NCBI GenBank assembly: GCA_004764695.1
Contig: SMSO01000031.1
Coordinates: forward strand, 2,527,048-2,591,047
Reading direction: 5' to 3'
Length of the DNA stretch: 64,000 nucleotides
Origin: Schizochytrium sp. TIO01
Lineage: Eukaryota; Sar; Bigyra; Thraustochytrida; Thraustochytriidae
Made by a program: the position numbers and the translations under genes. The notes under the pieces were generated by a model. It was given only the letters and a program-made list of their open reading frames with translations. It ran no database searches and was not told the DNA's origin. Of the stretch, positions 20,125-31,197 are shown piece after piece (the stretch's first letter is position 1; every line of letters begins with the position of its first letter).

Positions 20125-21621
20125 ATGGAGGATCAAAGTGTATCAAGCGCAAGTATTGTAGGTGGTGAATATTGTGGGGGGGATGTCCATGGAAACCAAT
20201 GTGCTCGCGAGCTTGTGAAAAATCCATGGGGAGCTGAAGGATGGGTTTGTAGCCAATGCCAAACACATTTTCGAGGCCAGGCTCATACATGCTTTCGATG
20301 TGAAACAGCTATTTGCAAACAATGCTGGGTAAAATGTCAGCAGGCTTCAACTTCTATTTTCACAAATGATTCGGGAGAGGCTCTGGCCACAACCCGTACG
20401 ACTGATCTGATTTCTGATGGAAAATCCACAAGTCAAATAAATAAATACTACAATTCTCAAGCAATGAATAGTAAGGGTACCTCGGTGACCGACAATGATA
20501 CTCTTGAGGAGTCTCCTGCTATCCTCAGGAGAACATTAACAGCAAGAACAACATCAGAAACACCGGCTACTGTTCATTTGGGGAATATTGATCAAAGCTT
20601 CCTCTCCTCCAACAGTTCATCCCGAACTTTACACACGGTAACACTCAATGAAGACGAGGAGAGCCCATCTGATGATAATGTTGATTTCGCAGTGCTGGCA
20701 TTTGGTGGTCATCTCACCAATAGAAAACCATCCGGGAGTCAAAGTGCTCGAGCACCTCTTTCTTCACCACAGTTCGAAATAAATCATCCAAGCTTGCAAT
20801 CTGCAGTAACGATACCTACGACAGCTCGTAATTTCACCTCGTCAAGTATTTGTGACTCAGCACGGATCTCTGCAAGCAATTCTCCACGCCGAGGACCCTC
20901 CTTCACTTCGATTAAGCCCATTTCTCAGAGAACAGACTCAGGCTCATTTAAAAGCTCAAGATCTGATGCAAGTATTCTTCACGAGCAAGCCCAAGCTGGG
21001 TCTCCGAGTGCACATGCGAATGCCTCTTGTTCAAGTAGGTCCGTACAAGTGCGCTCTTTTTCGCCGGAGTTCACTAAAACAAATATTTATGAGCGGGAAG
21101 AACACCAGGTTCAACAATCTGCATACAGAGAACTTCCGAGACCTCAAAAAGAACAGTTGGAAACATCTCGAAGAATTTTACAAGAAGGAGTAACATGGAC
21201 GCATGGCGAAGCATGGAATGAAGAGAAAAAGCACGCCGACAATGCAATGGAGCAGGTGCCGTTACGTGTAAATATTGATTCATCACTGAGAGAACTTATG
21301 GGTTCAAAAGAATACAAAAAGGAAGCGTTCCCTCTACAGGCGACCTCTGAGCTAGAGCAAAGTCTTGCTGACTTTGTTGACCTTATTGAAAACGAACATG
21401 AAGGTTCGTATGTGGTAAGTCGAGCTGAGGCACAGGCTGCATGGAAGCAGGTTGTGGTTGCACGACGAAAGACGCAAAGTGGCCGGCGAGATAAAATTTT
21501 AGATGCTATGCTGACTGTTGCAGAATACAAATTGAACGCAGAACGTACGGCACGGCGTAAAGTTGAGCGTGAGCTCAAACTAGCACGAGAACAATTAACT
21601 AAGGCTCTTACGATAGGTTAA
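20125..21621 (+). CDS. Unknown protein with N-terminal zinc-binding-like Cys cluster and C-terminal coiled coil, 498 aa
   Basis: ATG at 20125. Residues 17-75 contain paired cysteines and a histidine (YCGGDVHGNQC, WVCSQC, HTCFRC, ICKQCWVKC), which would fit a small two-zinc treble-clef or RING/PHD/C1-like module, though it matches none exactly. Residues about 80-330 are Ser/Thr-rich and probably disordered. Residues about 415-498 are Lys/Arg/Glu-rich and helical (RRDKILDAMLTVAEYKLNAE then RKVERELKLAREQL), a likely coiled coil. Its last 14 bases overlap the end of the gene on the opposite strand. Function unknown; a zinc-dependent scaffold or ubiquitin-type adaptor is only a guess. Confidence 0.8.
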   Translation: MEDQSVSSASIVGGEYCGGDVHGNQCARELVKNPWGAEGWVCSQCQTHFRGQAHTCFRCETAICKQCWVKCQQASTSIFTNDSGEALATTRTTDLISDGKSTSQINKYYNSQAMNSKGTSVTDNDTLEESPAILRRTLTARTTSETPATVHLGNIDQSFLSSNSSSRTLHTVTLNEDEESPSDDNVDFAVLAFGGHLTNRKPSGSQSARAPLSSPQFEINHPSLQSAVTIPTTARNFTSSSICDSARISASNSPRRGPSFTSIKPISQRTDSGSFKSSRSDASILHEQAQAGSPSAHANASCSSRSVQVRSFSPEFTKTNIYEREEHQVQQSAYRELPRPQKEQLETSRRILQEGVTWTHGEAWNEEKKHADNAMEQVPLRVNIDSSLRELMGSKEYKKEAFPLQATSELEQSLADFVDLIENEHEGSYVVSRAEAQAAWKQVVVARRKTQSGRRDKILDAMLTVAEYKLNAERTARRKVERELKLAREQLTKALTIG

Positions 21622-23521
21622 AATTGAACCCCAAATTTGACGGCAGCTTGGCTTCATGATACTTTTTAATGGCAGTCTTGGTAAGTGCATTGATTCCAAA
21701 AGCGCTGAGGACAGCCCATGTGAAAAGGACAGCAAACCACGTCAGAGCAACTGCTCTGTTGTGAATCTCTCGTTGATGTTCTTGCGACTGGGTTAAGTTC
21801 GATTCAAGAGTCGAGTTTACAGCGCAAAGCCCTTCATAGGTGCTAAAGTCACCTGGTTTTGTTCTCGAGACGACAGTGATTGTCGCTGTAAGAATGAGAA
21901 CGAGCCAGGGAAAAGTGCAACACTGTGCGCCTATCTGGGTCCAGGAAACCATGCAGTATGTATCAAAGCGACGACGCCGGCCGAGGTGGATGGCAAACTC
22001 CGTGGGATCAATATAGAGATTCGGACAGCGATTCGTACAACATTGAATAGAGCGAACACAATTACACTTTGCAAACGGACGAAAAACAAATTGATTTTCA
22101 GGATCTGCATGGAAAGCAAGGGGTTCCTCAAATTGGATAGGATCAACTTCCCCTTCATCCTCGTCTTCGCTATCAATATCAGCCATGGCTCGAGAGTCAC
22201 GGCGTTTGGAAAACCGGCGAGACAATTTAGAACTTGAAAAACGTCGTTCAAATGCTGAAGAATCGCGTGGTTCGCTTAAGGTAGCTGTCATGCCCGGGCT
22301 TACAAGGGGGCTATGATCGCTCGAGGTAGCCCTAATATCTTGGGACGGTGCGGTTGTTAGTGTATGTAAAGGCTCAGGCATTTCTACGTGGGTTTCATAA
22401 TCGTTTGAAACATTGTGATTTCCATTCAAACTTGTACTTTGGATGCTTTTATCACTATTGTGCTGCGTTTCTTGGCTGTTCTGATGAAACAGTTGCGTTG
22501 CTGATGACTTCGTACTTGCATCGCCAAAATTGTGTGAGGATTGGAGCCTCTCAATATCACTTTCAGCACCATCTTCATCATCCGTGAGGGTCGCATTGCT
22601 TGTCTGTCGACTGATAATCCGCATACCCAAGGGTTGATCATCAGTTTCCTCTGGCCTTCCACTCTCTGGCGAATGAACATCATTTAGGAGAACCAGCTCT
22701 ACCTGTCCCTGCGTTGGGGAGTCCTGTTCGTGATCTGACATAGTTGGTGGTGTCTCGTATGGGGAGGCCTCGTCGCGAAGAGTATCATGTTGATCAAACA
22801 AATTTTCTCTTTCTCGTTCATCCTCTGATGAGTTGGCACCACCCACCTGAACTCGCCACAATGACGACGCAGTGGACCCTGCGGTAGCCCGGCGTCGGGC
22901 ACGAGTGCCCTGACGAGTATCCAATTTTTGATGGAATTGAGAGAATGCATGCTCACTAACTACTTCTCGTAGGCCACATGACATACATGTAAGGAATGCG
23001 AACATAAAAGTACCACAGATACCAAGCAACAACATTGAAACCGTGAGTGCGATGCAATCTTCATCCCCAGTGCACCTGTCCTGCAATAAAGAGCACTCCA
23101 AGGCTTCGTTCACAGTGAAATTATTCATGAGAGATGATGCTGTAATGACAATTGCAAAATAAATAGCAGTCCAGATCAAGAAAAACGCCATAGCAAGCAT
23201 ATATCCAGCCTCAGATCGTAAACGCTTCAGTATAAAGCTCCGCTCCAGGCGTTGGCGCGTTGTCAGCTGTCCTCCAGATAATCTTGCCAAGCGCATGAGT
23301 AAATAAAGTATGTTATGTTCTAAATTACAGCATCTTTCAGGATCGCTGTCGAGGCGTTCCTTAGGCAAATGTGTCGATTCTTTCCTTTCCCTTGTGTCAC
23401 AACCATCCTGTAAAAGTGACTCCGGTTCACAAATTTCTTGTCTATTTTCACCCAGTGTCGCTGCTGATTCTCGCAATGTGTTTTGCTGGGCAGGTGCCCC
23501 GTTTGCCCCTGATACCAACAT
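21608..23521 (-). CDS. Unknown membrane protein with four TM segments and a long cytosolic-type loop, 637 aa
   Basis: The first ATG is at 23521; the open frame reaches 23539 without another ATG. Predicted TM1 is AMAFFLIWTAIYFAIVITAS (about 110-130), TM2 SMLLLGICGTFMFAFLTC (about 163-182), TM3 FPWLVLILTATITVV (about 530-548) and TM4 TWFAVLFTWAVLSAFGI (about 595-615). Between TM2 and TM3 lie about 340 residues rich in Ser, Asp and Glu, with a basic patch (SSKLSRRFSKRRDSR) that could be a kinase target. A Cys-rich stretch (KCNCVRSIQCCTNRCPN) lies shortly before TM3. The two TM pairs are each separated from their partner by a Cys- or Asn-containing loop. No family recognised. Confidence 0.8.
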   Translation of the reverse strand: MLVSGANGAPAQQNTLRESAATLGENRQEICEPESLLQDGCDTRERKESTHLPKERLDSDPERCCNLEHNILYLLMRLARLSGGQLTTRQRLERSFILKRLRSEAGYMLAMAFFLIWTAIYFAIVITASSLMNNFTVNEALECSLLQDRCTGDEDCIALTVSMLLLGICGTFMFAFLTCMSCGLREVVSEHAFSQFHQKLDTRQGTRARRRATAGSTASSLWRVQVGGANSSEDERERENLFDQHDTLRDEASPYETPPTMSDHEQDSPTQGQVELVLLNDVHSPESGRPEETDDQPLGMRIISRQTSNATLTDDEDGAESDIERLQSSHNFGDASTKSSATQLFHQNSQETQHNSDKSIQSTSLNGNHNVSNDYETHVEMPEPLHTLTTAPSQDIRATSSDHSPLVSPGMTATLSEPRDSSAFERRFSSSKLSRRFSKRRDSRAMADIDSEDEDEGEVDPIQFEEPLAFHADPENQFVFRPFAKCNCVRSIQCCTNRCPNLYIDPTEFAIHLGRRRRFDTYCMVSWTQIGAQCCTFPWLVLILTATITVVSRTKPGDFSTYEGLCAVNSTLESNLTQSQEHQREIHNRAVALTWFAVLFTWAVLSAFGINALTKTAIKKYHEAKLPSNLGFNFNLS

Positions 23522-25542
23522 TTCGATGCCACAAACCAAAACTGAAGAGGCCTAACCTTTGGCCAAATATAGCAAGAAATAGCAAGCAAACAAGCAGATC
23601 AAGCTATCTCTTTGTGAAAATTCGTGAAGTGTTGAAGCAGCTTGCTTCAAGGGAACCAGCAGCCGCTGGATCCACAAAGCAATGCAGTTAGCTGGCCGCA
23701 CTTGGCTCCTGACCGTGCAGACCGTCAGAGCACGACTACTAAAACATATCTACGATGGCTCTTGCTGAGGGTTGTCTCGCTCCTTGCATGACAGGGGAGC
23801 TTTCTTAGGCCTCTAGGGTTCAATAGTAGGTTACCTATGTTCGCTACATCCCGTGAATATGACGGGTGGGCCAACTAAGGGAGACATAGAAAAAAACCTC
23901 CTACAATAAGTACACAGGTAGGCACTCTAGCATAACTAAATGGAATTTCCTGTGCAAGGTTCACTTGTCTCCAGATAAGGAGGCCCTTGAGGAGCTTACT
24001 TAATGCTACGAAGACAAGCTTATGAGCTGTTTTTCAAATTTTTCCAATGAAGCAAAACTTCAACAAAGCTAATGTGCCGGGCAAGCTGAGTATAGTTCTT
24101 AAAAGAAAAAGAGAAGAAATGCTACATCTATTTACAACATATTGAATACTCACTCATGAATAGCAAATTTTGCAGCAAGTAAATGTAATTAATTGGGTTA
24201 ATGGATTTCATGTTCTCAAGTCGTCGCACGAGGTGGCAGGCTCGAGGTGGCAGGCTCAAGTAGCGAGACGCGCATCCTGAAATCCGCCCTCCTCCTCCCG
24301 CAACAGTAAGAGGTCTATATATTGGGAAATTTTGCGTGGCGCCGCGATCGGGATAGTAGTGGCTCTGCACACTCTTCTTCTTCTTCCCTGTTCGATTCTT
24401 TCCAAAGTAGGCTGCCGCTAGGTAGTAGGTAGCAGATTTTACTTCTCAATGCGAAACAAGGCGTACAAAGTTATTGAAAATTGCTGTAATACTGGGCAGT
24501 AGATAGTACCCAGGCACCTACTATCTACTAGGACCTAGATAAGCACTCAAGGAGAGAGAAAGCGAATTCCAAGTGAGATCTAGTAGGTACTAGGAGATTT
24601 GGGGCGGTGTGTGATGCACTTTACATACCAAGGCCTTCTTCTTTTCCGGGTTGTAGTGAATGTGCAGATGTTTTCATTTTCATAGCCTTCTCGCCCGCCT
24701 CGAATCTATTGATTTTGGTCATCGTATCTCCTTCCTGCGCACGAATCAAAGAGCTGCGAAGCCGAAATCAGGGCAAGAAGATCAAACTTTTCAAGATCAA
24801 AAGCAAGGCACTTTCTGTGTATGTTCAAGGAAGGCGGAGTACTCCTAGGGATAGGCGCTGTTGGGTCCTAGCCTTTGCGCAAAGCTAGTGTCCTTATCAC
24901 TCTTACCGATTAGGAGTACCTACTACATGATTATATAAACGTAATAGTAGGAGTGGAGTAGGGCTTGCAATATTTTAAGTTGGCAAACAAAAGAGGTGCT
25001 GGCAGTCCTGCTAATCTGGAGCGGGCGCCTTTTGCGGAGCTGCGTGCTGCGAATCGAGGGGGCCCTTACTGGGAGCACTGTTCTGAGACTCTCCTTGGAT
25101 TGCTACGGATCCAGGCTTGATCGCTGGCTAGCATTCCCGCCTAGTCAGTCCCTTCTTACTACGCAACGGAGCTTGTGCACGAGGCCGCTTTTACCTTCTC
25201 AAGAGGTAACTCTTCCCTATCTCGTCCAAGTTGGCACAGATACATATAGATCAGTACCTCGTTCGTTGCCAGGGCTCAAGCTTTTGGCAAGGCTATTGTA
25301 TCACGGTTATTCGGTGGCAGTTGGGATTGTGCGAGAGTATCTCCGCGCCTCCCTCCTTGTTTGTCTGTTGTTAAATTGTTTGTTTGTTTGTTTGCTTGCT
25401 TTCTCAACGGGCTCATTCTGCGTCTATTCCAAATATTGTGCAAAACATCTGATTTTGTCAACAAGCTCGTGGTTAATTTCACCAGCTTGGGTTTTCAGAA
25501 AGGTGTCTAGCCCTGCTCTCAGGATCGTGTTGACTCGCAAAC
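23522..25542. other. Gene-poor spacer rich in CTACTA/TAGTAGG motifs
   Basis: 2 kb with no convincing gene. Short TAGTAGG/CTACTA motifs recur (about 24415-24435 and 24500-24590). A perfect 11-bp inverted repeat lies at 24498-24529. A frame open across 24996-25556 has no recognisable product. Confidence 0.5.
24498..24529. repeat. Perfect inverted repeat, 11-bp arms and 10-nt loop
   Basis: The left arm AGTAGATAGTA (24498-24508) and right arm TACTATCTACT (24519-24529) are exact reverse complements, separated by CCCAGGCACC. It could fold into a hairpin in RNA or extrude in DNA. No gene adjoins it and its role is unknown. Confidence 0.8.
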
Positions 25543-26014
25543 ATGTGGGTTATTGATAGGGTTAAGCGCTTTATCTTCGTGTAAGTTCAAATTTTTGCTA
25601 AAGATTGACTGGTGCATGTCCGTTCTATATACATCTTCGATGCTTTATTTTTAATGCTATTGTAGCCAAGGTAACATGGAGTCAAGTATGAAGTTCTCAC
25701 AATTCATCTTCACGAAAAGTCTCGTGACCGTAAAACAAGAAAGAAAGTAGACTAACACAGCTCTGAATTGAACTCCTGCATGATTTTAATATTACGAGCA
25801 TTCTTTTAGATTCAGCATGTACACAGGATTGTCGATGGCTTCGTGGGGAGAGTTTATGGTCTTCACACCATTGCTCATTTTCATCTTCTTTTATTTGCCC
25901 GTGAGCGTGGCGATGCAAGTAATCAACCTCTGTATTGTTCTGTTCCAGTCACTTACTATGATGGGTTCCACTGAGCAAGTAGCGGCAGTAAATGATGGTG
26001 TCAAGGGTTTATGA
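25543..26014 (+). CDS. Candidate small membrane protein gene, two exons, 80 aa
   Basis: Exon 1 is 25543-25580 (ATG then WVIDRVKRFIF), the donor is a perfect GTAAGT at 25581, the acceptor is TTCTTTTAG ending at 25809, and exon 2 is 25810-26014 with stop TGA. The 229-bp intron splits a codon (phase 2) and the frame is kept. The product has one or two hydrophobic segments; the longer one is FMVFTPLLIFIFFYLPVSVA followed by MQVINLCIVLF, and the tail is polar (STEQVAAVNDGVKGL). The size and layout resemble small accessory subunits of membrane complexes, but no family was recognised. The alternative is an unspliced 65-codon chance ORF starting at 25817. Confidence 0.4.
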
Positions 26015-28529
26015 TTTTATGTGCCCTCTTGTCTATCTACGCCTGCCTACCCTCCTTTTTGTGGTCTGTTGCGACCAACTCAAACATATACAAACAATGA
26101 CAACAATTGCATAAGATGGGCGCTTACTTTGTGTGGGTAGTGTCGGCTCGGCGGCATTCTTGTCTAACCTGAATAAACTTCAAATGCTAGTGGAGAAGCT
26201 TGTGAGCCACAGGTCAGTGGGGTCCTAAAAATTAACACACAAGCATTATTTTGCGCTATGGAGAGGCCTTCAAGATGGGTCAGAAATTCTCTTCCTGACG
26301 TTGTTTTTGCCACCCAATGTTTACGTGTGCCCATGTGAAGACCCGTGTACACCCGTTTGTTTAGCGCTGTGAGATTTGTTCTATCGATTCTTCGCTTTCT
26401 GATCTTGTACAGGTACTCGTGTTATCTTCTCAGTTTTCGCGGCGATTTGTTAGAACTGAGACTTTTATGAGCTTGGTTCATATCAAATGTGGCTTTGCTT
26501 TTTTGACTGCCATGTCTGATTCTAATGTCCGAGCTGGTTATTCCTAGGCTGAGTCTGCGACGAGTTTCATCTGTCCTTTGCATGAAAATCCTTTAACAAA
26601 ACTTTCAATTTCATCGAAATAACAAGACCAAACCTTAGTTCTCTCTTGGCCAATTTAGCATCTCTTGAAAAAAAAAGGGCTCAAACTATTGCGCATTGCG
26701 CTCGAGTGTTGAGAGTGTGGTGGAGGAATAAGAAGTTTCATTTTCTTTCATATGAATAGGTTGGAAATCCTTAAACAAAAGCTTACTTTGGCTTAAGAAA
26801 CGCTCAGTATGGCGACTGTTGATTCACAGAAGTTAATCCCTCTTGGCAATGGCTTTTCTATTGATACCCTCTTCGATTACTACAACACCACAATGATGCG
26901 AGGTTAGCCAAAATAAACCTTTGGTGTCCTCAGAAGCTCATCTTCTAATCTATGAGCTACTTAGAAAGCAAGAAACTCATGAAACAGAACCCAGTCGATC
27001 GTCCTCCTTCTTCTGTACCTGTTGGTAAAAAATGATAAGCAATAAGTACAGTTTACCATACTTTGAAGGATGTCATTAGCATGCTTTTCTTTAAAGCTAC
27101 GCGATATCGAAAACTCCAGAGAACAGGGAGCGATAAGGAAAATAATTTGCTGAATATGTTCTCACGGATAATTCAACAAAGTGACTAGTTATGCCAATTC
27201 TGAGATCATGAAATATCTGTAAAAAATGCACATCGTTTATATAGACAACATCAATTAGTCCCCTCTGGCAAGGTCTGTGTGATTGAGCTGGTTTTGGAAG
27301 CAAGCAGATTCAATTTAAAAAAAAATGTGCCGTATTCAAGATGCTTTTCGAGTTGGGATAGACAAGAACGGTCTGTTAGTTTGATAGCAAGGATATAGTA
27401 CACAATATTCAAGAAGGTTGCATAAATAGGACATATATATGAAATATTGTCCTCTTGGGCCGTTTGGCTTGTTACTGCATCTTTGCACCATCCGCTGATT
27501 GCTAATTCTCATTAAGTGAGAGCAGCTTAGTTACCTGCTACGGTAGGATTACTTTAATTTAAAAACTAGGAAAGAAAAGAAAAGAAAGATGGCTCCTCTT
27601 AGAAGTATGATCAGTAGTCCTACATAGCAATGCTTAGCCAGGGAACATGCATGTTCCACTCAAAAGTTCTCACTTTCAATCAAGTCTCACTTCACGACGA
27701 TAATATTAGTGGTCTACCAGTATATGTAATAGTAGTAAGTACTAAGTACTGCTACTGCAGGACCACCAGGAGTATTATTAGTGCTACTAGGTATTGCCTA
27801 TTCATAAAGGTATTCTAGTACAGCTACCTTATGCCTACCTATTGTTATCTTAGAATGCAAAACAACGCAAAAGAAAAAAAAGATTTCAATCAATTTTAGT
27901 TCGGTAGTAAACGTTTCATATCTTTTATTGATTGCATAGGGGTAGGCACCTAGTGGTTGCAAGCAACATGCCGTAGATTTTTCGAATTGCCTATTGGAGC
28001 CAGCAGAAGACCGAAGCAAACGTACATGTTGAGTATCATACTTGGTGTGAAAAATATACAAGTTGTCTCTTGCCACCAGGGTGTTATAATAATCTGAGAC
28101 CACCTCGCACGCACAACGCTCATGCCATTTCCTTCCTTTCACAAGCGAGCCGTCACGGAGAGCCAGAAATAAGAAACTTGGGGTTCAAATAAACAAAATT
28201 ATATGAGAAAAGCATAAATATATAGAGCAATAGAGCAAGACATCATGCAAAGCTCGTGGTTTCTGCCTTGAGCTATATAAAACCTTGCACTCGGTTCTCA
28301 AGGTCACATGGGTGAATCTTAGATGCAGTCAGGTATCACAAGTCCTGCAAGCCACCGAGTATTCATGCAACTGGCACTGAGTGATGCATCTTCTTTCCCC
28401 GATTTCTCTTTTGATTTTTCCTACTACTACTCCTAACCATTACCTACTACTGATAATACATTTCAGTATTACTACTTCTAAGTACAAAATAAATAAAAAG
28501 TAATCAAAAGGTCGAGCGAAATTTTAACC
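26015..28529. other. Gene-poor spacer
   Basis: AT-rich sequence with no strong gene. It holds one candidate small spliced ORF (26809-27028, listed separately), TAGTAG/TACTA motifs around 27725-27840 and several AATAAA-like signals. Open stretches on the minus strand at 27097-27303 and 27798-28142 lack an ATG start. Confidence 0.45.
26809..27028 (+). CDS. Candidate 62-aa ORF joined across a possible 31-nt intron
   Basis: ATG at 26809 opens a frame reading VDSQKLIPLGNGF and then DTLFDYYNTTMMR, which meets a stop at 26905. Removing 26903-26933 (GTTAGCC..TCCTCAG) keeps the frame open for another 31 codons to TAA at 27026-27028. An intron of 31 nt would be far shorter than the 81-756 nt introns inferred elsewhere in this window, so a chance join or a decayed gene is at least as likely. 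No family recognised. Confidence 0.2.
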
Positions 28530-28530
28530 C

Positions 28531-28674
<144 letters not shown>

Positions 28675-31197
28675 GAAAACCTAAGTCTTTCATACCAATC
28701 TCTCTTAAGATGTGGCAATGAGAAGAAGACCGCAAGGCTTGGCTTTGAGAGAAGTGTAATATTAAAAAAGAAAAAGGAAAAAAGTGCCTCTTTCAAAAAC
28801 CATCCTTGATGCAAGTTAGCTAGTATTAGATGCAAACTGTAACCTTTTTACTAACTAGTCAGCGAGATAAAGTTTTTTCCATTGCCACCAAAAATCTCAT
28901 ACCAGACTTGGAGAGGCGTTCGGGCAAGCCCCATATTATCTCAAAAGTTGCGCGACCACGTGCTTGTGCACTCAGCAAATTTAGTATTGGAGTGCAACAG
29001 AGCATACGTTGTGTCCCTATTAGGTGCACAATGTACGGAAGCATACAGGCTCATAGTGGGTAGACCACGTATCTGTCCCCGACTCTCGGCAAGGAATTGA
29101 AGTAGGTAGTACTACTCTATTCCTTGTAGCCTAGTCAGTAGGGGTTCCTATGTAGTCGGTACCTAGGATGTTGTATAACTTGAATAAAGAAGAAAGAACG
29201 CAAGTAAGTTGAATCATTCTGACTGCGAAGCTTTCCAAACGGCTTGACGCTGCTTTGGTGGCGACTTATTGAGACAAAGCTTGGGTAGGTAAGCTAGATA
29301 GAGACGGAATGAGAGCTTAAGAAGAGAAAGCACCAGGGCAGCAACAACTTTTCAAAGAAATTCTATCGTATTTCAAGGTAGGCGATACGCTAGAAGGCAA
29401 ACACTAGCCACACATGCTATGTAGTCTAAAGGCTGGCTGGCTGGCTGGGTAGTAATTAGGTAGGTAGTGCTTAGGGAGAGCTTTGTTCTCGATTCTCATT
29501 AGCAGTGCTAGTGAAACTACTAGTATGAGCACGCGACCGACATCTGAGAAAAGCGAGAAGAAAACAAGTCTCTTTTGAATTTTCTGAATCATTCAATACA
29601 GAGAGAGAGAGTAAGAAAAAGAGATAAAATTGAGGTGTTTCAAAATTCTCAGAGTATGCTGAGAGCAAAGGAAGCAGAGAGGGGAAAAAGCCGTGGAAGT
29701 AGAGGTAGAAGTATTTAGTTGCCCTAATAGTAAGCGAATGAGAGGGCACACCGTGAGAAAGGAAAGGTCTTTTTAAAAGTTGATGTTGATTGATTCAAAT
29801 ATAATAAAAGTAACTTGAAAATTGACATTCAAGTTGTTGAGAAAGAACAAGACGAGAGTGGCCAGGCAAGCAAGCAAGCAAGCAAGCAAGCCAGTCAGTA
29901 GTCGAGGTGCCCACACGAAGAACCCTGAGGAAGGAACAGCGGATCTTATAAATCTGTCCTTGAGAAGGAAGCAAGGCAAAGTTAAGCCGCGGGTTGCGAT
30001 CGAAAGTTTGAAAAAAATACTTTCAAATTTATAAAGGAATCATGCGACCGAAAGGGCTCTTATGCTAGAGTCTAGGATCCCCGCTAGTCCTGGCCCTCTC
30101 TTCCGAGCAAGCGCCAAAAGCAATGGGAAAAAGAAAAACTAACTACCCTTACTACTATAGAATATAATATCTATGACAGTAGAAAGCTCGCGCCTCCATA
30201 ATCTTCACCGAGTGCATCTCCTAGGCACACATTTAGTTATATCTCTAAAAAGGGTTTTTGAAAAACTCAAACTCTCAAACTTTCAAGCTTCTTAGCCTAG
30301 GACTTGTTAGCAAGCTTCTACCGGGAGTTGTAGCGAACGAAAGGAGGCCAAGAATCACTATATACTAGGCGCCTAGTACTACTATCCCATATAAACGCTT
30401 GATCAAATATACATTTTCAAATTTGTATTTAAGAAAAAATTACCAAATAATACACGACAAGCAGGCAGAGCAAAAATCGAGAGGCGGCTTGAGCTTGGGC
30501 ACGGCGCGAAGGGCTCGCGGCGAGACCAAGCAGGCACACTCTGGTGGAACGTTGGTGGAGGCGCAGCAGCACGGCGAAAGGACGTATAGAGGTTCAAGTC
30601 GACGGCTTTGCCGGCGGATAGGTTCGGTTGAAGAGGGCGTTGCTCACGAGCCCACGCACGAATTCAAAACGCAGCATCTGCTCGAACAGGGAAAAAGAGA
30701 AAAGACTAGCTAGATAAGAGAGACTGAGAGGAGTAAATATAACTATTGAAAGAGAGAAAGAAAGAAAGAGGTATACATTCAATTCATTCGTTCGTTCATT
30801 CATTTACTCATTTACTCATTCACTCACTAAAAGGAGTCCAAAAAGGGTTAAAAGCAGAGGCCAGAGGTAGAGTAAGATCGCCTGCGAGCGAGATTAAGGT
30901 ACGCTTGTGCTTGATCTTCTGAGCTGTTGGTCTTTGCGTACGAATCTTGGAACCCGGTTTTGGCAGAGGAGCTAAGAACCTTCGTGTGTGGTGGCGTCTG
31001 GAGTTGTCCTTGGCACGCACTCTCTGTGTTATCTCAAGACTTTTTGGTTTTCTTTCTTGAGCCGCGTGGACTCACAAGAGTTGAGGCTAGTATTTTCGAC
31101 TGTGGAGTTTGGACTTTGTCTTGGAGCCTGACACGTTTTGTAGGAGAAGACCGTTCGTTCAAAATCAGTACTTTGGATTCATTTAACTGAAGGGACT
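28675..31197. other. Gene-poor spacer and 5' region of the SNF2 gene
   Basis: Contains short simple repeats: GGCT at about 29430-29446, AAGC at about 29864-29888, GAAA-rich tracts near 30745-30765 and TTCATTCG/TTTACTCA repeats at about 30778-30830. From about 30480 the base composition becomes more GC-rich; this probably is promoter and 5' UTR of the gene starting at 31198. No supportable gene. Confidence 0.45.

Noticed and set aside
24996-25556. 186-codon frame in the spacer
   Set aside because: No recognisable domain; Leu/Ser-rich composition of the kind produced by chance, and it overlaps a better two-exon candidate at its end.
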